Below the pieces are notes generated by a model. The model was not told where the DNA came from. It saw only the letters and a program-made list of their open reading frames with translations, and did not search any database. From Winogradskyella ludwigii (GTDB taxonomy: Bacteria; Bacteroidota; Bacteroidia; Flavobacteriales; Flavobacteriaceae), in NCBI RefSeq assembly GCF_013403985.1, contig NZ_JABFDF010000008.1, positions 124,001 through 188,000 on the forward strand: 64,000 nucleotides of DNA, in the 5' to 3' direction. Shown piece by piece: positions 25,893-35,943 of this stretch (its first letter is position 1; each line of letters opens with the position of its first letter). Position numbers and translations under genes: made by a program.

Positions 25893-26711
25893 AATACCTA
25901 ACCAAATTATAGGTAAACTCTCTACCCAAAACGCACTGTAATATTGCGACTGATTTTTATTTGAAAATAACAGAAATAGTAACGTTACAAGCCCAATAAT
26001 TAGTGTAGAAACTTTGTTATTCACGCTTAATTCTTCTGTAGCATACTCCAACATTATCACCACTGTTAAAAGCAGAACACCAAAAATCTTCGTTTTTTCT
26101 ATACCTATTTTTTGCGGAATAGTAGCCAGTTTTAAACTGTCATAATTCAAATCTCTAATTTCAAAAGGTAGCATTATAACAAGAACAAAACAAAACCGTT
26201 GAATTCCTATAATTACAATATCTGTATCTATAGAAATCGCATTATTTACAACAGGCAAAAAAACGGTAGAAAATGTCCAAACTAATGCGATAACATAAAC
26301 TTTTAACCCACCAATTTGTCGTAAATTTTTGTGACTATCAAACATGTAATGTTTTGGAATCATAACAGGTATGGCATAAAAGAACGTAACAAGCCCAAGA
26401 ATTCCTATAAGAGTTAGCGTGTTAATTTCTAAATAAATAGCAAAATAACACATGGATAAAAAAGCGATAAAAGAAAAAACCTGAATCACTTTTAACCAAC
26501 CTGCCAATCTGCGATGATGAAACTTAGCAAGCCCAAAGTATTTCACAAAATTATAGCCTGTAATAGTCGCAAAAAAAATAAAACTTAAAAGGTATTTATC
26601 ATACGCCAAATTTAATTCTACAAGTGTAACCCAAGCCATTGCAGAAGCTGCAAATGCGACATGGACGCTACTATTTAAATAAAAATGAAAAATGCGTTTT
26701 ACAACTTGCAT
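25875..26711 (-). CDS. UbiA-superfamily membrane protein with degenerate first Asp motif
   Basis: A 278-residue protein with about eight hydrophobic helices. The second UbiA motif is recognisable in EIRDLNYDSLKLATIPQKIG (DxxxD-type followed by TLP-like and G). The first motif, usually NxxxDxxxD, reads NFVKYFGLAKF and lacks both Asp residues. UbiA proteins transfer prenyl groups to aromatic rings using Mg bound by these motifs, so this protein may use another substrate, bind metal differently or be inactive. It stands alone on its strand with a -7 box four bases before the ATG. Confidence 0.7.
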   Translation of the reverse strand: MQVVKRIFHFYLNSSVHVAFAASAMAWVTLVELNLAYDKYLLSFIFFATITGYNFVKYFGLAKFHHRRLAGWLKVIQVFSFIAFLSMCYFAIYLEINTLTLIGILGLVTFFYAIPVMIPKHYMFDSHKNLRQIGGLKVYVIALVWTFSTVFLPVVNNAISIDTDIVIIGIQRFCFVLVIMLPFEIRDLNYDSLKLATIPQKIGIEKTKIFGVLLLTVVIMLEYATEELSVNNKVSTLIIGLVTLLFLLFSNKNQSQYYSAFWVESLPIIWLGILLIIS

Positions 26712-26715
26712 AAAA

Positions 26716-26723
26716 CAAAAATA
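26716..26723 (-). promoter_or_regulatory. -7 promoter element TATTTTTG before the UbiA-like gene
   Basis: Exact TAnnTTTG on the minus strand, separated from the ATG only by TTTT. The arrangement TAnnTTTG-TTTT-ATG is the same as at the Mur ligase start at 173, suggesting leaderless transcription. Confidence 0.45.
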
Positions 26724-27024
26724 GGCAATGTGTTATTTAATACCATTTCAAATTCAAAAAATACGGCTATCAAAAGTCTATTCTCATGATTTAAGTTTAG
26801 TAAAAAAAGTACTGCTTCATTATTAAACAACTAAACTTCAAGCACAAAACAACAAAAACAAACAACTCTAATTTAAAAATCTAGAGCAAAACTTTTTCTT
26901 CTTTTTCTTTGAATTTAAATAAGAAAAATAAACCATCAATATTCAGTTAAAAAAATAATAATCCTTAACCGAAAACAAGCTAAATTCTTATTTTTGTGGA
27001 ACTAAAAAAACGATATTTTTCTTT
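26724..27024. other. Intergenic region between the UbiA-like gene and gcvP
   Basis: Very AT-rich DNA with no open frame of protein-like composition. It contains the gcvP -7 box at 26989-26996. No glycine riboswitch-like structure could be recognised by eye. Confidence 0.5.
26989..26996 (+). promoter_or_regulatory. -7 promoter element TATTTTTG before gcvP
   Basis: Exact TAnnTTTG, 28 bases before the gcvP ATG, inside the same 12-mer TTATTTTTGTGG seen upstream of purK. A -33 TTTG is not obvious. Confidence 0.45.
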
Positions 27025-29874
27025 ATGGATACTACTTCATTTGCACTCAGACATATTGGCCCTAATTCAGACGACCAACAAGCCATGCTAGACACTATTG
27101 GTGTTAAAAGTATTGAGCAGTTAGTTACCGAAACTATTCCTGACAATATACGTCTTGAAAAAGATTTGAATCTCGATGCTGCATTGAGTGAGCAAGAGTA
27201 TCTTACCCATATTAATAAACTATCACAACATAATAAAGTTTACAAAACGTATATTGGTTTAGGGTATTACCCAACTAATTTACCAGCCGTTATTCAGCGT
27301 AACATTTTAGAAAATCCAGGATGGTACACAGCATATACACCATACCAAGCTGAAATTGCGCAAGGTCGATTAGAAGCCTTGTTAAATTTCCAAACTATGG
27401 TTATTGACTTAACAGGTATGGAAATTGCTAATGCATCTCTTTTAGATGAGAGTACTGCGGCTGCTGAAGCTATGGCACTTTTATTTGCTGTGAGAGATCG
27501 TAGCCAAAAGAAAGCTAAGGTCAACAAGTTTTTTGTTTCAGATATGGTTTTACCACAAACCATTGCTTTATTAGAAACGAGAGCAAACCCTATTGGGATA
27601 GAACTAATTATTGGTAATGAAGCAGAATACAATCTTTCTAGTGAGTATTTTGGTGCTTTATTACAATATCCTGGTAAAAACGGACAGATTACAGACATTA
27701 AATCATTTATAGAAAAAGCGAATGCAGAAAATGTAAAAGTAGCTGTAGCAGCAGATATTCTAAGCTTAATAAAACTTGAAGCACCTGGTAAATTTGGAGC
27801 TGATGTTGTTGTTGGAACCACACAACGTTTTGGAATCCCAATGGGTTACGGCGGACCTCATGCTGGGTACTTTGCTACTAAAGAAGCTTATAAACGTGAT
27901 GTTCCTGGTCGTATCATCGGAGTATCTAAAGATGTGAATGGCAATAGAGCTTTGCGTATGGCATTGCAAACTAGAGAGCAACACATTAAGCGTGATAAAG
28001 CAACCTCTAATATCTGTACTGCACAAGTACTTTTAGCGGTTATGGCAGGAATGTATGCTGTTTACCATGGTCCAAAAGGTCTAAGTTTTATTGCAGATAA
28101 AGTTAAGAACTCTACGGCAACATTAGCAACTGCTTTAGCTAAGTTAGAACTAGAACAAGTGAATTCACATTACTTTGATACGCTTCAAATAAAAGCAGAC
28201 GCGGTTAAAGTAAAATATGAAGCAGAGAAAAAAGAAGTGAATTTTCATTATCCAGATACCAATACGGTTACTATTTCTATTAATGAAACCACTACAATTT
28301 CAGACTTAAATGATATTATTTCAATTTTTGAAACTGTTACAGGACAGACAACAGATAAGATTGAATCACTTTCGAAAATTAAAACAATACCAGATCACCT
28401 AAAACGTCAATCCGATTTTTTAACTGTAGATGTTTTTAACAGCTACCATTCTGAAACGGAACTTATGCGTTACATCAAACGTTTAGAACGAAAAGATTTA
28501 GCACTTAATCACTCTATGATTTCATTAGGTTCTTGTACTATGAAATTAAATGCAGCTTCAGAAATGCTACCATTAAGTTGGCCAAGTTGGGGAAATATAC
28601 ACCCATTTGTACCCACTGATCAGGCTACAGGTTATAAATTAATGTTGAATGCATTAGAAAATCAATTATCAGAAATCACTGGTTTTGCAGCTACATCATT
28701 ACAACCAAATTCTGGTGCTCAAGGTGAATTTGCAGGCTTAATGGTTATTAGAGCTTATCACGAATCTCGTGGAGATCATCACAGAAACATTTGTTTAATT
28801 CCATCATCTGCTCACGGAACAAATCCTGCAAGTGCAGTTATGGCTGGTATGAAAGTGGTTGTAACTAAAGCTTCTGATAATGGAAACATCGATGTTGATG
28901 ATTTAAGAGAGAAAGCAGAATTACATAAAGATAATCTTGCAGCTATCATGGTAACATATCCATCTACACATGGAGTTTACGAATCTGCAATTAAAGATAT
29001 TACACAAATTATTCACGATAACGGTGGCCAAGTCTATATGGATGGTGCCAATATGAATGCACAAGTAGGCTTAACTAATCCTGGAAATATTGGTGCAGAT
29101 GTTTGCCACTTAAACTTACATAAAACTTTTGCTATTCCTCATGGAGGTGGTGGACCAGGAGTTGGCCCTATTTGTGTTGCTAAGCAATTAGTACCATTTT
29201 TACCAGGAAACCCAATTGTTAAAACAGGTGGTCATCAAGCTATTTCTGCGATTTCTGGAGCTCCTTTTGGATCTTCATTAGCTTGTCTAATTTCTTATGG
29301 TTACATCAAAATGTTAGGTTATGGTGGTTTAAAGAAAGCAACCGAAGTTGCGATACTAAATGCCAACTATATTAAAGAGCGCTTAGAAGGATCTTATCCA
29401 ACATTATATTCTGGAGAAATGGGAAGAGCTGCTCACGAAATGATTATTGATTGTCGTGATTTTAAAGCCAATGGTATAGAAGTTACAGATATAGCCAAAC
29501 GATTAATGGATTATGGTTTCCATGCACCTACAGTATCATTTCCTGTTGCAGGAACCATGATGATTGAACCTACTGAAAGCGAAAGCAAAGCAGAAATGGA
29601 TCGTTTTTGTGATGCCATGATTTCAATTCGAAAAGAAATTGATGCAACCACTAAAGATGAACCTAATAACGTCCTAAAAAATGCACCTCACACCTTAGAC
29701 ATGTTAACGTCTGATGAGTGGGTATTACCATACAGTAGAAAAGCTGCTGCCTTTCCATTGGAATTTGTAAGTGATAATAAATTTTGGCCAAGTGTAAGAC
29801 GTGTAGATGATGCTTACGGAGATCGTAACTTAATCTGTAGCTGTGCACCAATCGAAGCTTATATGGATGCGTAA
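27025..29874 (+). CDS. gcvP: Glycine dehydrogenase (decarboxylating), P protein
   Basis: A 949-residue single-chain P protein of the glycine cleavage system, with the fused alpha and beta halves that are separate in some bacteria. The N-terminal half begins [14 protein letters not shown] and contains [20 protein letters not shown]; the C-terminal half has [17 protein letters not shown] and the PLP-binding lysine Lys700 in [18 protein letters not shown]. It decarboxylates glycine and passes the aminomethyl group to lipoylated H protein. gcvT and gcvH are not in the window, which is common in Flavobacteriaceae. Confidence 0.97.
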   Translation: MDTTSFALRHIGPNSDDQQAMLDTIGVKSIEQLVTETIPDNIRLEKDLNLDAALSEQEYLTHINKLSQHNKVYKTYIGLGYYPTNLPAVIQRNILENPGWYTAYTPYQAEIAQGRLEALLNFQTMVIDLTGMEIANASLLDESTAAAEAMALLFAVRDRSQKKAKVNKFFVSDMVLPQTIALLETRANPIGIELIIGNEAEYNLSSEYFGALLQYPGKNGQITDIKSFIEKANAENVKVAVAADILSLIKLEAPGKFGADVVVGTTQRFGIPMGYGGPHAGYFATKEAYKRDVPGRIIGVSKDVNGNRALRMALQTREQHIKRDKATSNICTAQVLLAVMAGMYAVYHGPKGLSFIADKVKNSTATLATALAKLELEQVNSHYFDTLQIKADAVKVKYEAEKKEVNFHYPDTNTVTISINETTTISDLNDIISIFETVTGQTTDKIESLSKIKTIPDHLKRQSDFLTVDVFNSYHSETELMRYIKRLERKDLALNHSMISLGSCTMKLNAASEMLPLSWPSWGNIHPFVPTDQATGYKLMLNALENQLSEITGFAATSLQPNSGAQGEFAGLMVIRAYHESRGDHHRNICLIPSSAHGTNPASAVMAGMKVVVTKASDNGNIDVDDLREKAELHKDNLAAIMVTYPSTHGVYESAIKDITQIIHDNGGQVYMDGANMNAQVGLTNPGNIGADVCHLNLHKTFAIPHGGGGPGVGPICVAKQLVPFLPGNPIVKTGGHQAISAISGAPFGSSLACLISYGYIKMLGYGGLKKATEVAILNANYIKERLEGSYPTLYSGEMGRAAHEMIIDCRDFKANGIEVTDIAKRLMDYGFHAPTVSFPVAGTMMIEPTESESKAEMDRFCDAMISIRKEIDATTKDEPNNVLKNAPHTLDMLTSDEWVLPYSRKAAAFPLEFVSDNKFWPSVRRVDDAYGDRNLICSCAPIEAYMDA

Positions 29875-30031
29875 TAGACTTTTAAAAAATCATTATACTT
29901 GCTTTTTTTTGTGTTTTATAAATTATGAATGCTAATAATTACGAATTCACTAAAAATTAAAGCATTAAAACTGTAAATTATAGAAAACTCTATAATATTA
30001 ATTAGTTTCGTAAATACGAAAAGAAATAACG

Positions 30032-31090
30032 ATGGCAATTAAAATAATAGGTACTGGAAGTTTTATTCCCACTACCATAAAAAAGAATTCGGATTTTTAT
30101 AATCATCAGTTTTTGAATGCAGATGGATCTCCTATTAATAGCACTAATGAAATTATTGTAGAAAAATTTAAAGCTATTACAGGAATACAAGAACGTCGTT
30201 ATGTTAAAGAAGATTTAGTAAATTCTGATATTGCCTTTTTCGCAGCACAAAAAACCATTGAAGATGCTAAAATTGATAAAGAAACTATCGATTATATCAT
30301 TGTAGCACATAATTATGGAGACGTAAAACACAATGCAGAACAAAGTGATACTGTACCAAGTATAGCGTCTCGTGTTAAGCATTTATTGCAAATTGAAAAC
30401 CCAAAATGTGTTGGTTACGATTTACTTTTTGGTTGTCCAGGTTGGATAGAAGGTGTTATACAAGCCAAAGCTTTTATAGCGTCAGGCATTGCTAAGCGTT
30501 GTTTGGTTATTGGAACAGAAACACTATCTAGGGTTATAGATGAACATGATAGAGATTCTATGATTTACAGTGATGGAGCTGGTGCAGTAATAGTAGAAGA
30601 TAGCGATGAAGAAGGTGGTATTCTAGCGCACGAAACAGCGACTTATACTTTAGATGAAGCTCATTTTATCTACTTTGGTGAAACCAACAATCCGGAAACT
30701 AAAGCAGATCGTAGATACATTAAAATGTATGGTCGTAAAATTTACGAATTTGCTATTACTAATGTTCCTAAGGCGTTACAATCGTGTCTTGAAAAAAGTG
30801 GACATTCTATAAATGATGTCAAAAAAATACTCATCCATCAAGCTAATGAAAAAATGGATGAGGCCATTGTTAAGCGATTTTATAAATTGTACGACATGAA
30901 AATGCCTGAAGGGATTATGCCAATGACAATCAATAGACTTGGTAATTCTAGTGTCGCAACCATACCTACATTATTAGATTCAATTTTAAAAGGAGAATTA
31001 GAAAATCAAGAAATAAACAAAGGTGATATTATTATGTTTGCTAGCGTTGGTGCTGGTATGAATATCAATGCCATTGTATATCAATATTAA
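30032..31090 (+). CDS. 3-oxoacyl-ACP synthase III-like condensing enzyme
   Basis: A 352-residue thiolase-fold enzyme. The full KAS III triad is present: Cys135 in LLFGCPGWIEG, His269 in ILIHQANEKM and Asn305 in RLGNSSVATI. It therefore probably condenses an acyl-CoA with malonyl-ACP. It is longer than usual FabH (about 320-330 residues), carrying an insert around HNYGDVKHNAEQSDTVPS, and has no other fatty acid genes nearby, so it may be a paralog with a special product rather than the housekeeping FabH. A methyltransferase and a family 2 glycosyltransferase follow on the same strand. Confidence 0.9.
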   Translation: MAIKIIGTGSFIPTTIKKNSDFYNHQFLNADGSPINSTNEIIVEKFKAITGIQERRYVKEDLVNSDIAFFAAQKTIEDAKIDKETIDYIIVAHNYGDVKHNAEQSDTVPSIASRVKHLLQIENPKCVGYDLLFGCPGWIEGVIQAKAFIASGIAKRCLVIGTETLSRVIDEHDRDSMIYSDGAGAVIVEDSDEEGGILAHETATYTLDEAHFIYFGETNNPETKADRRYIKMYGRKIYEFAITNVPKALQSCLEKSGHSINDVKKILIHQANEKMDEAIVKRFYKLYDMKMPEGIMPMTINRLGNSSVATIPTLLDSILKGELENQEINKGDIIMFASVGAGMNINAIVYQY

Positions 31091-31122
31091 CTAAAAGGTT
31101 TCCGATTTCTCAGAAAACTAAT

Positions 31123-31662
31123 ATGTACGAAAAAACATATCCTAATAAGCGATTTAAGCTCACACTTCAGTTTCTAAAAAAACACGTTAATACATCAGAA
31201 TCAATCTTAGATTTGGGAGTTAAAAATCCGTTTTCTGAAATTATGATTTCTGAAGGGTTTTCAGTTGAAAATACCTCAGGAGAAGATTTAGATGAAGAAC
31301 GGTCTGAAATTGAAAACTCTTCCGCTAAAGTTGTAACCGCTTTTGAAATTTTTGAACATTTTTTATCTCCTTATGAAGTTTTAAAATCTATTAAAGCAGA
31401 TAAGATTTTGATCAGTGTACCACTAAAGTTGTGGTTTGCTTCTGCCTATAGAAGTAAAACAGATATGCGAGACAGACATTATCATGAATTTGAAGACTGG
31501 CAACTCGATTGGCTTTTAGAAAAAACAGGTTGGAATATTATAGATAGACAGAAATGGACTAACCCTGTAAATAAACTCGGTGTTAGACCAATATTAAGAC
31601 GTTTTACTCCGCGTTACTATATTGTTTATGCTGAAAGAGCTTCAAATTCCAATTCTTTATAA
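31123..31662 (+). CDS. SAM-dependent methyltransferase-like protein
   Basis: A 179-residue protein of class I methyltransferase type. The SAM-binding start is SILDLGVKNPFSEIM (about residues 26-40), with an acidic end in GEDLDEE, and the later motif VVTAFEIFEHFLSPYEVL resembles the conserved region between motifs I and II. The C-terminal part HYHEFEDWQLDWLLEKTGW is typical of the family. The glycine motif is weak (DLGVKNP rather than DxGxGxG), so cofactor binding needs testing. It sits between a KAS III-like enzyme and a glycosyltransferase; substrate unknown. Confidence 0.8.
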   Translation: MYEKTYPNKRFKLTLQFLKKHVNTSESILDLGVKNPFSEIMISEGFSVENTSGEDLDEERSEIENSSAKVVTAFEIFEHFLSPYEVLKSIKADKILISVPLKLWFASAYRSKTDMRDRHYHEFEDWQLDWLLEKTGWNIIDRQKWTNPVNKLGVRPILRRFTPRYYIVYAERASNSNSL

Positions 31663-31712
31663 CTAATGTTTGAAGTATTAAAAGTTTAACTTTGAATTTT
31701 AAATCTTAAACT

Positions 31713-32561
31713 TTGAATTTCCACATCATCATTCCGGCACATAACGAAGAAGATTACATTGGTAAAACTTTAGAATCTTTAGTACAACAAACTTTGCTTC
31801 CAAAAGCAGTGATTGTCGTGAATGACAACTCAACAGACCAAACACAACGTATCTGTGAAGATTACGCTTCAACACATCCATATATCTCTGTTTTAAACTC
31901 AACATCTTCTAATAAGCATTTACCTGGATCAAAAATTATTAATGCCTTTAATAAAGGTCTAGCTGTTCTAGACAATGATTACGACATAATCTGTAAGTTT
32001 GATGCCGATCTTATTTTCCCTAAAGACTATTTAGAAAAAATAGCTAATCATTTTAAGGCCAATACCAAATTAGGTATGGCTTCTGGTTTCTGCTATGTTG
32101 AAAAAAACAACAAATGGATTCTCGAAAACTTAACCAATAAAGACCATATAAGAGGGGCTTTAAAAGCCTACCGAAAAGACTGCTTTAACCAAATAGGTCA
32201 CTTAAAACCATCCATGGGTTGGGACACCGTTGATGAGCTATTAGCCAAATATCATGGTTGGGGAATTCTAACAGATGAAACACTTCATGTAAAGCATTTA
32301 AAACCTACAGGACAATCTTACAATAAAGCCTCTAAGTACATGCAAGGTGAGGCTATGTATAAAATGCGCTATGGATTTTCGATCACTTTAATTTCGGCAA
32401 TTAAACTAGCGAACAAAAAAGGAAGTTTCAGATTATTTAAAGATTATATGTCTGGCTATTTTAGAGCTAAATCTAATAAAATAGAATTTCTTGTTTCTAA
32501 AGATGAAGGAAAATTTATAAGGGATTTACGCTGGAAAGGGATTAAAAGTAAGTTCCTATAA
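31713..32561 (+). CDS. Family 2 glycosyltransferase
   Basis: A 282-residue GT-A glycosyltransferase: NFHIIIPAHNEEDYIGKTL at the N-terminus binds nucleotide sugar, VVNDNSTDQT follows, and the DxD-type metal motif is FDADLIFP. The acceptor region contains SMGWDTVDELLAKYHGW. The start must be TTG at 31713, because a stop lies two codons upstream and no ATG or GTG occurs before the conserved N-terminal motif. It probably builds a surface polysaccharide or glycolipid, with the adjacent methyltransferase and KAS III-like enzyme possibly in the same pathway. No membrane anchor is seen. Confidence 0.88.
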   Translation: MNFHIIIPAHNEEDYIGKTLESLVQQTLLPKAVIVVNDNSTDQTQRICEDYASTHPYISVLNSTSSNKHLPGSKIINAFNKGLAVLDNDYDIICKFDADLIFPKDYLEKIANHFKANTKLGMASGFCYVEKNNKWILENLTNKDHIRGALKAYRKDCFNQIGHLKPSMGWDTVDELLAKYHGWGILTDETLHVKHLKPTGQSYNKASKYMQGEAMYKMRYGFSITLISAIKLANKKGSFRLFKDYMSGYFRAKSNKIEFLVSKDEGKFIRDLRWKGIKSKFL

Positions 32562-32608
32562 TTGTATACTTAATATCATTAAGCATCACAAAACACATTT
32601 GACTTTTA

Positions 32609-33415
32609 TTAAAAACTCCAACGCTTATAGCTACTAGAAGCTTCTAATTTATTTTCTATATTATCCTCTAGTTCCGGAAAGAAATCAATTCCTGTTAACC
32701 CCTCAACCTCATCAACTGAAACTACAAATTTGTACAATGGTAAATTTGAATCTTTATGATTCATTAAAAAGGCTATCATCTTAACGTCTCCATTTGTGTT
32801 ATCTAAAATCACTTTATAAAATTGATTAGGTACAGAAACATTTTCATCTCCAATGGATTTTAAATTAGATTCTAAAACACCTCCAGTAACTACAAAAACA
32901 CCATTATTTTTTTTTGCCCAATACCTTACTTTTTGTTCTAATCGGTTCCAAACTCCAGCATTAAACTTATGTTCTTGCGGAGTTATGTTACTTGTTAAAA
33001 AGGTTTCATCATGGGCTTCTTTTGTAAAGCGTCTATCTCCTGCAGGACATAAATGACCTTTATCGTAACCCGATTTTTTATAATTGCGCCAATGTGCAGC
33101 TCCTGTTTTTACGGCTCCATCAATCTCAAAATAGGGTCTTTTACGATTTGTAGAACTTAAATGAGATGTTTTTAACTCATAAGCCACCCATTCGGCTTGT
33201 TCATGAGCTTCATTATAAGACAAAGAATAATTTTGATGGTGTATAATTTGATTTGTTGTACTCGTAGGTAAAAAGTACTCGTTGGTACTTTCTTTAACGG
33301 TTTGGCCTTCACTTACAATTTCGGCTTTTTCTTCAGAATTTAAAAAATGTTCGTAGCTATATATGCCAATAACTATGATAATGGCAAGTATGGTGTAAAT
33401 TGGTTTTCTTTTCAA
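32609..33415 (-). CDS. Exported DNA/RNA non-specific endonuclease
   Basis: A 268-residue His-Me finger nuclease of the NUC1 type. An N-terminal hydrophobic segment (about residues 7-23) exports or anchors it. The catalytic motif YDKGHLCPAGDRRFT carries the general-base His in the DRGH-type box (here DKGH), and the metal-binding Asn follows in TSNITPQEHKFNAGVWNRLE. The start is TTG at 33415: the upstream PafA stop lies nine bases away and no ATG precedes the signal segment. It would digest nucleic acids outside the cytoplasm. The close spacing to PafA suggests joint use in phosphate recovery. Confidence 0.87.
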   Translation of the reverse strand: MKRKPIYTILAIIIVIGIYSYEHFLNSEEKAEIVSEGQTVKESTNEYFLPTSTTNQIIHHQNYSLSYNEAHEQAEWVAYELKTSHLSSTNRKRPYFEIDGAVKTGAAHWRNYKKSGYDKGHLCPAGDRRFTKEAHDETFLTSNITPQEHKFNAGVWNRLEQKVRYWAKKNNGVFVVTGGVLESNLKSIGDENVSVPNQFYKVILDNTNGDVKMIAFLMNHKDSNLPLYKFVVSVDEVEGLTGIDFFPELEDNIENKLEASSSYKRWSF

Positions 33416-33424
33416 ATCTATAAA

Positions 33425-35092
33425 TTAATCAATCACAAATCCTAAAGGCTCACCAGAAGCTCCATTAGGAAAACTAATTCCCAACAACGCAGAAATTGTA
33501 GGTGCAATATCCGGAATTACAGTTTTAGTAAATGTTTCACCATGTTTAATGCCTTTTCCAAAAAATAATAATGGCACATGAGTATCATAATTTAATGCAC
33601 TTCCGTGTGTAGAACCCGTTTTACCATATGAAATAAAAGCAGCGTCGTTAACTAAGATCACGTCACCAGAACGCTTTTGGTTAAAACCATTTTGTAATAA
33701 TTCTTCTACTCCTTTTGAAAAACTCGTTGTACTCATAGTAGTTGCTGTATAAACTTTAGATACGCTTGCATAACTTAACTCCTCCATTGCAATAGCATCT
33801 TGAACATCACTAAGCTTTAGACCTAACTCTTTTACTTTAGCTCTATTTAAGAATATTTGATCGTTACTAATATTTTCTACAATATCTTTTGTTCCGTAAG
33901 TTGTATTTAAAAAAGCATTTAATTTAACTTTTCTACCCTTGTTATCTACATAACCTGCAGGCACTTTTACAGAATTTAAATAAGAAGGCACATCTACAGC
34001 ACCATGATCTGCGGTTAAGAAAACAGTATACTCTCCAGATCCAACTGTTGAATCTAAATAATTAAATAAACGTTCTAAATCTTTATCTAAACGAATGTAA
34101 GTATCCTGAACTTCCTTAGAATTAACACCAAAATTATGACCTACATAATCCGTCGCAGAAAAACTAACCGCTAACACATCTGTAATATTATCTTGTCCTA
34201 AATTTTCAGCTTTAATGGCAGCCATTGCAAAATCTGTGGTTAAACTATTTCCGTAAGGTGTTGCCTTTAAAATATCAAAACCTCTGTTGTCTTTACTTAA
34301 GGTTTTTAAATCATAAGGAAAGGTGGCTTTGTCTTTGCCTTTAAATCCACCTTCAAAAGTATTCTCATCAACTCCACTTTCCGTATACGTTGTTATATCA
34401 TAATACGTATCCCATTCTTTTAAATACGATTCTGCTTTTTCCGAAATATTAAAATCCTTAACCCATTGTGGTAATTCATTCATATAAAACGAACTTGAAA
34501 TCCAACTCCCTTCATCTCTACCATGAAACCAATAGGCTGCATTTGCTGTATGTCCAGCAGGTAAAATTGCGCCTCTATCTTTTAGAGAAACTCCTATTGT
34601 TTTACCTTTCATTTGAGTAAAAAGTCTATTCTCATCTCCAAAGGTTGTTGTTTGCATTCTGTGTGGTGACATCTTACCTGCTCTATTTTCTGTTCCTACA
34701 GAAGTCACATTATCATCGCCTGCACAATACACCATTTCTTTAGTTTCCTTATCGTACCAGTTATTACCTATAATACCATGGGTTTTTGGTGTTGTTCCTG
34801 TATAAACAGAGGCATGTCCTGGACCTGTATATGTTGGCACATAATTAAAATGGTTGTTTTTACAGTTAAAACCTTCACTAATCATACGATTAAAACCACC
34901 ATCACCAAATTTAGATTGAAAACGTGTTAAATAATCATAACGCATTTGATCTACTACAATACCAACCACTAATTTTGGCCCTTCGTTAGTTTCTATAGTT
35001 GTCTTTTGACTTTTAGAATCTGTAGTGTTGCTTTGTGCTCCGCAGGATATAAATAAAAATAGAGCAGCAACTAAAGTGAAGAAATTTTTCAT
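33425..35092 (-). CDS. pafA: PafA-type alkaline phosphatase lipoprotein
   Basis: A 555-residue phosphomonoesterase with lipobox FISC (Cys17). The nucleophile is Thr89 in PTYTGPGHASVYTG, with Asn110 in GIIGNNWY and the Lys171-x-Arg173 pair in SLKDRGAILPAG, an arrangement that matches the PafA enzymes of Bacteroidota; metal ligands are in VVGIVVDQM (N-terminal) and TADHGAVDVPSYL. PafA is a phosphate-insensitive periplasmic or surface phosphatase. The endonuclease gene follows after nine bases on the same strand, probably in one transcript. An exact -7 box lies 26 bases before the start. Confidence 0.9.
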   Translation of the reverse strand: MKNFFTLVAALFLFISCGAQSNTTDSKSQKTTIETNEGPKLVVGIVVDQMRYDYLTRFQSKFGDGGFNRMISEGFNCKNNHFNYVPTYTGPGHASVYTGTTPKTHGIIGNNWYDKETKEMVYCAGDDNVTSVGTENRAGKMSPHRMQTTTFGDENRLFTQMKGKTIGVSLKDRGAILPAGHTANAAYWFHGRDEGSWISSSFYMNELPQWVKDFNISEKAESYLKEWDTYYDITTYTESGVDENTFEGGFKGKDKATFPYDLKTLSKDNRGFDILKATPYGNSLTTDFAMAAIKAENLGQDNITDVLAVSFSATDYVGHNFGVNSKEVQDTYIRLDKDLERLFNYLDSTVGSGEYTVFLTADHGAVDVPSYLNSVKVPAGYVDNKGRKVKLNAFLNTTYGTKDIVENISNDQIFLNRAKVKELGLKLSDVQDAIAMEELSYASVSKVYTATTMSTTSFSKGVEELLQNGFNQKRSGDVILVNDAAFISYGKTGSTHGSALNYDTHVPLLFFGKGIKHGETFTKTVIPDIAPTISALLGISFPNGASGEPLGFVID

Positions 35093-35117
35093 TTGAATAA
35101 AACATTATTTTGAGTCT

Positions 35118-35125
35118 CAAAAGTA
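35118..35125 (-). promoter_or_regulatory. -7 promoter element TACTTTTG before pafA
   Basis: Exact TAnnTTTG on the minus strand, 25 bases before the pafA ATG. No -33 match was found. It would drive the pafA and endonuclease pair. No PHO-type direct repeats were recognised. Confidence 0.4.
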
Positions 35126-35203
35126 CAATTTTAAAATTATCTTAGTTTAAATTAACATTAATAACTAATCATTTTTTATACTTTAGCATTAATAAATTTT
35201 AAG

Positions 35204-35941
35204 ATGACTTACCTACAAAATATAGGAACCTATTTTATAATGATTAAAGATATTTTTCGCAGACCAACAAAATGGTCCGTGATGAAACCTTTAATACTAA
35301 AAGACATTGATGACCTAATTATTGGCTCCTTAGGAATTGTAGCCTTTATTTCATTTTTCGTTGGTGGTGTTGTAGCCATTCAAACCTCGTTAAACATGAC
35401 GAGTCCATTAATGCCAAAATCCTTAGTTGGTTTTGCAACGCGCCAATCTATTATTTTAGAATTTGCTCCCACTTTTATCTCTATAATTATGGCAGGTAAA
35501 GTAGGTTCTTTTATCACATCTAGTATTGGTACTATGCGTGTTACAGAACAAATTGATGCTTTAGAAGTTATGGGCATAAACGCTATTAACTATCTTGTCT
35601 TTCCTAAATTTATTGCATTAACACTATATCCATTTGTGATTTCTATTGCTATGTTTCTTGGTATTCTAGGCGGACTTATGGCTTGTGTATATGGTGGTTA
35701 TGGTACAATGGAAGATTATCTTGAAGGAGTACAAATGGACTTTATTCCATTTCACTTTATATATGCTTTTGTAAAAACTTTTGTTTTTGCGTTCTTATTA
35801 GCAACCATCCCATCCTATTACGGCTACTTTATGAAAGGAGGAGCTTTAGAAGTTGGTAAAGCTAGTACAACATCATTTGTATGGACTAGCGTTATGGTTA
35901 TTCTTGTTAACTTTTTATTAACCAGCTTATTACTTGGATAA
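35204..35941 (+). CDS. MlaE-family ABC transporter permease
   Basis: A 245-residue permease with about five or six hydrophobic helices. The family blocks are ARQSIILEFAPTFISIIMAG and GKVGSFITSSIGTMRVTEQI, then IDALEVMGINAINYLV. MlaE proteins pair with MlaF ATPases and MCE-domain proteins to move phospholipids between the membranes and keep outer-membrane lipid asymmetry. The ATPase gene follows after two bases; the MCE subunit is not in the window. The start is the ATG at 35204. Confidence 0.92.
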   Translation: MTYLQNIGTYFIMIKDIFRRPTKWSVMKPLILKDIDDLIIGSLGIVAFISFFVGGVVAIQTSLNMTSPLMPKSLVGFATRQSIILEFAPTFISIIMAGKVGSFITSSIGTMRVTEQIDALEVMGINAINYLVFPKFIALTLYPFVISIAMFLGILGGLMACVYGGYGTMEDYLEGVQMDFIPFHFIYAFVKTFVFAFLLATIPSYYGYFMKGGALEVGKASTTSFVWTSVMVILVNFLLTSLLLG

Positions 35942-35943
35942 TT

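Noticed and set aside
26724..27024. Possible glycine riboswitch before gcvP
   Set aside because: No tandem aptamer-like conserved sequence is visible; the region is mostly A-rich.
27294..27821. 175-codon minus-strand open frame inside gcvP
   Set aside because: Antisense shadow of a highly conserved gene, low-complexity Ser/Ala translation.
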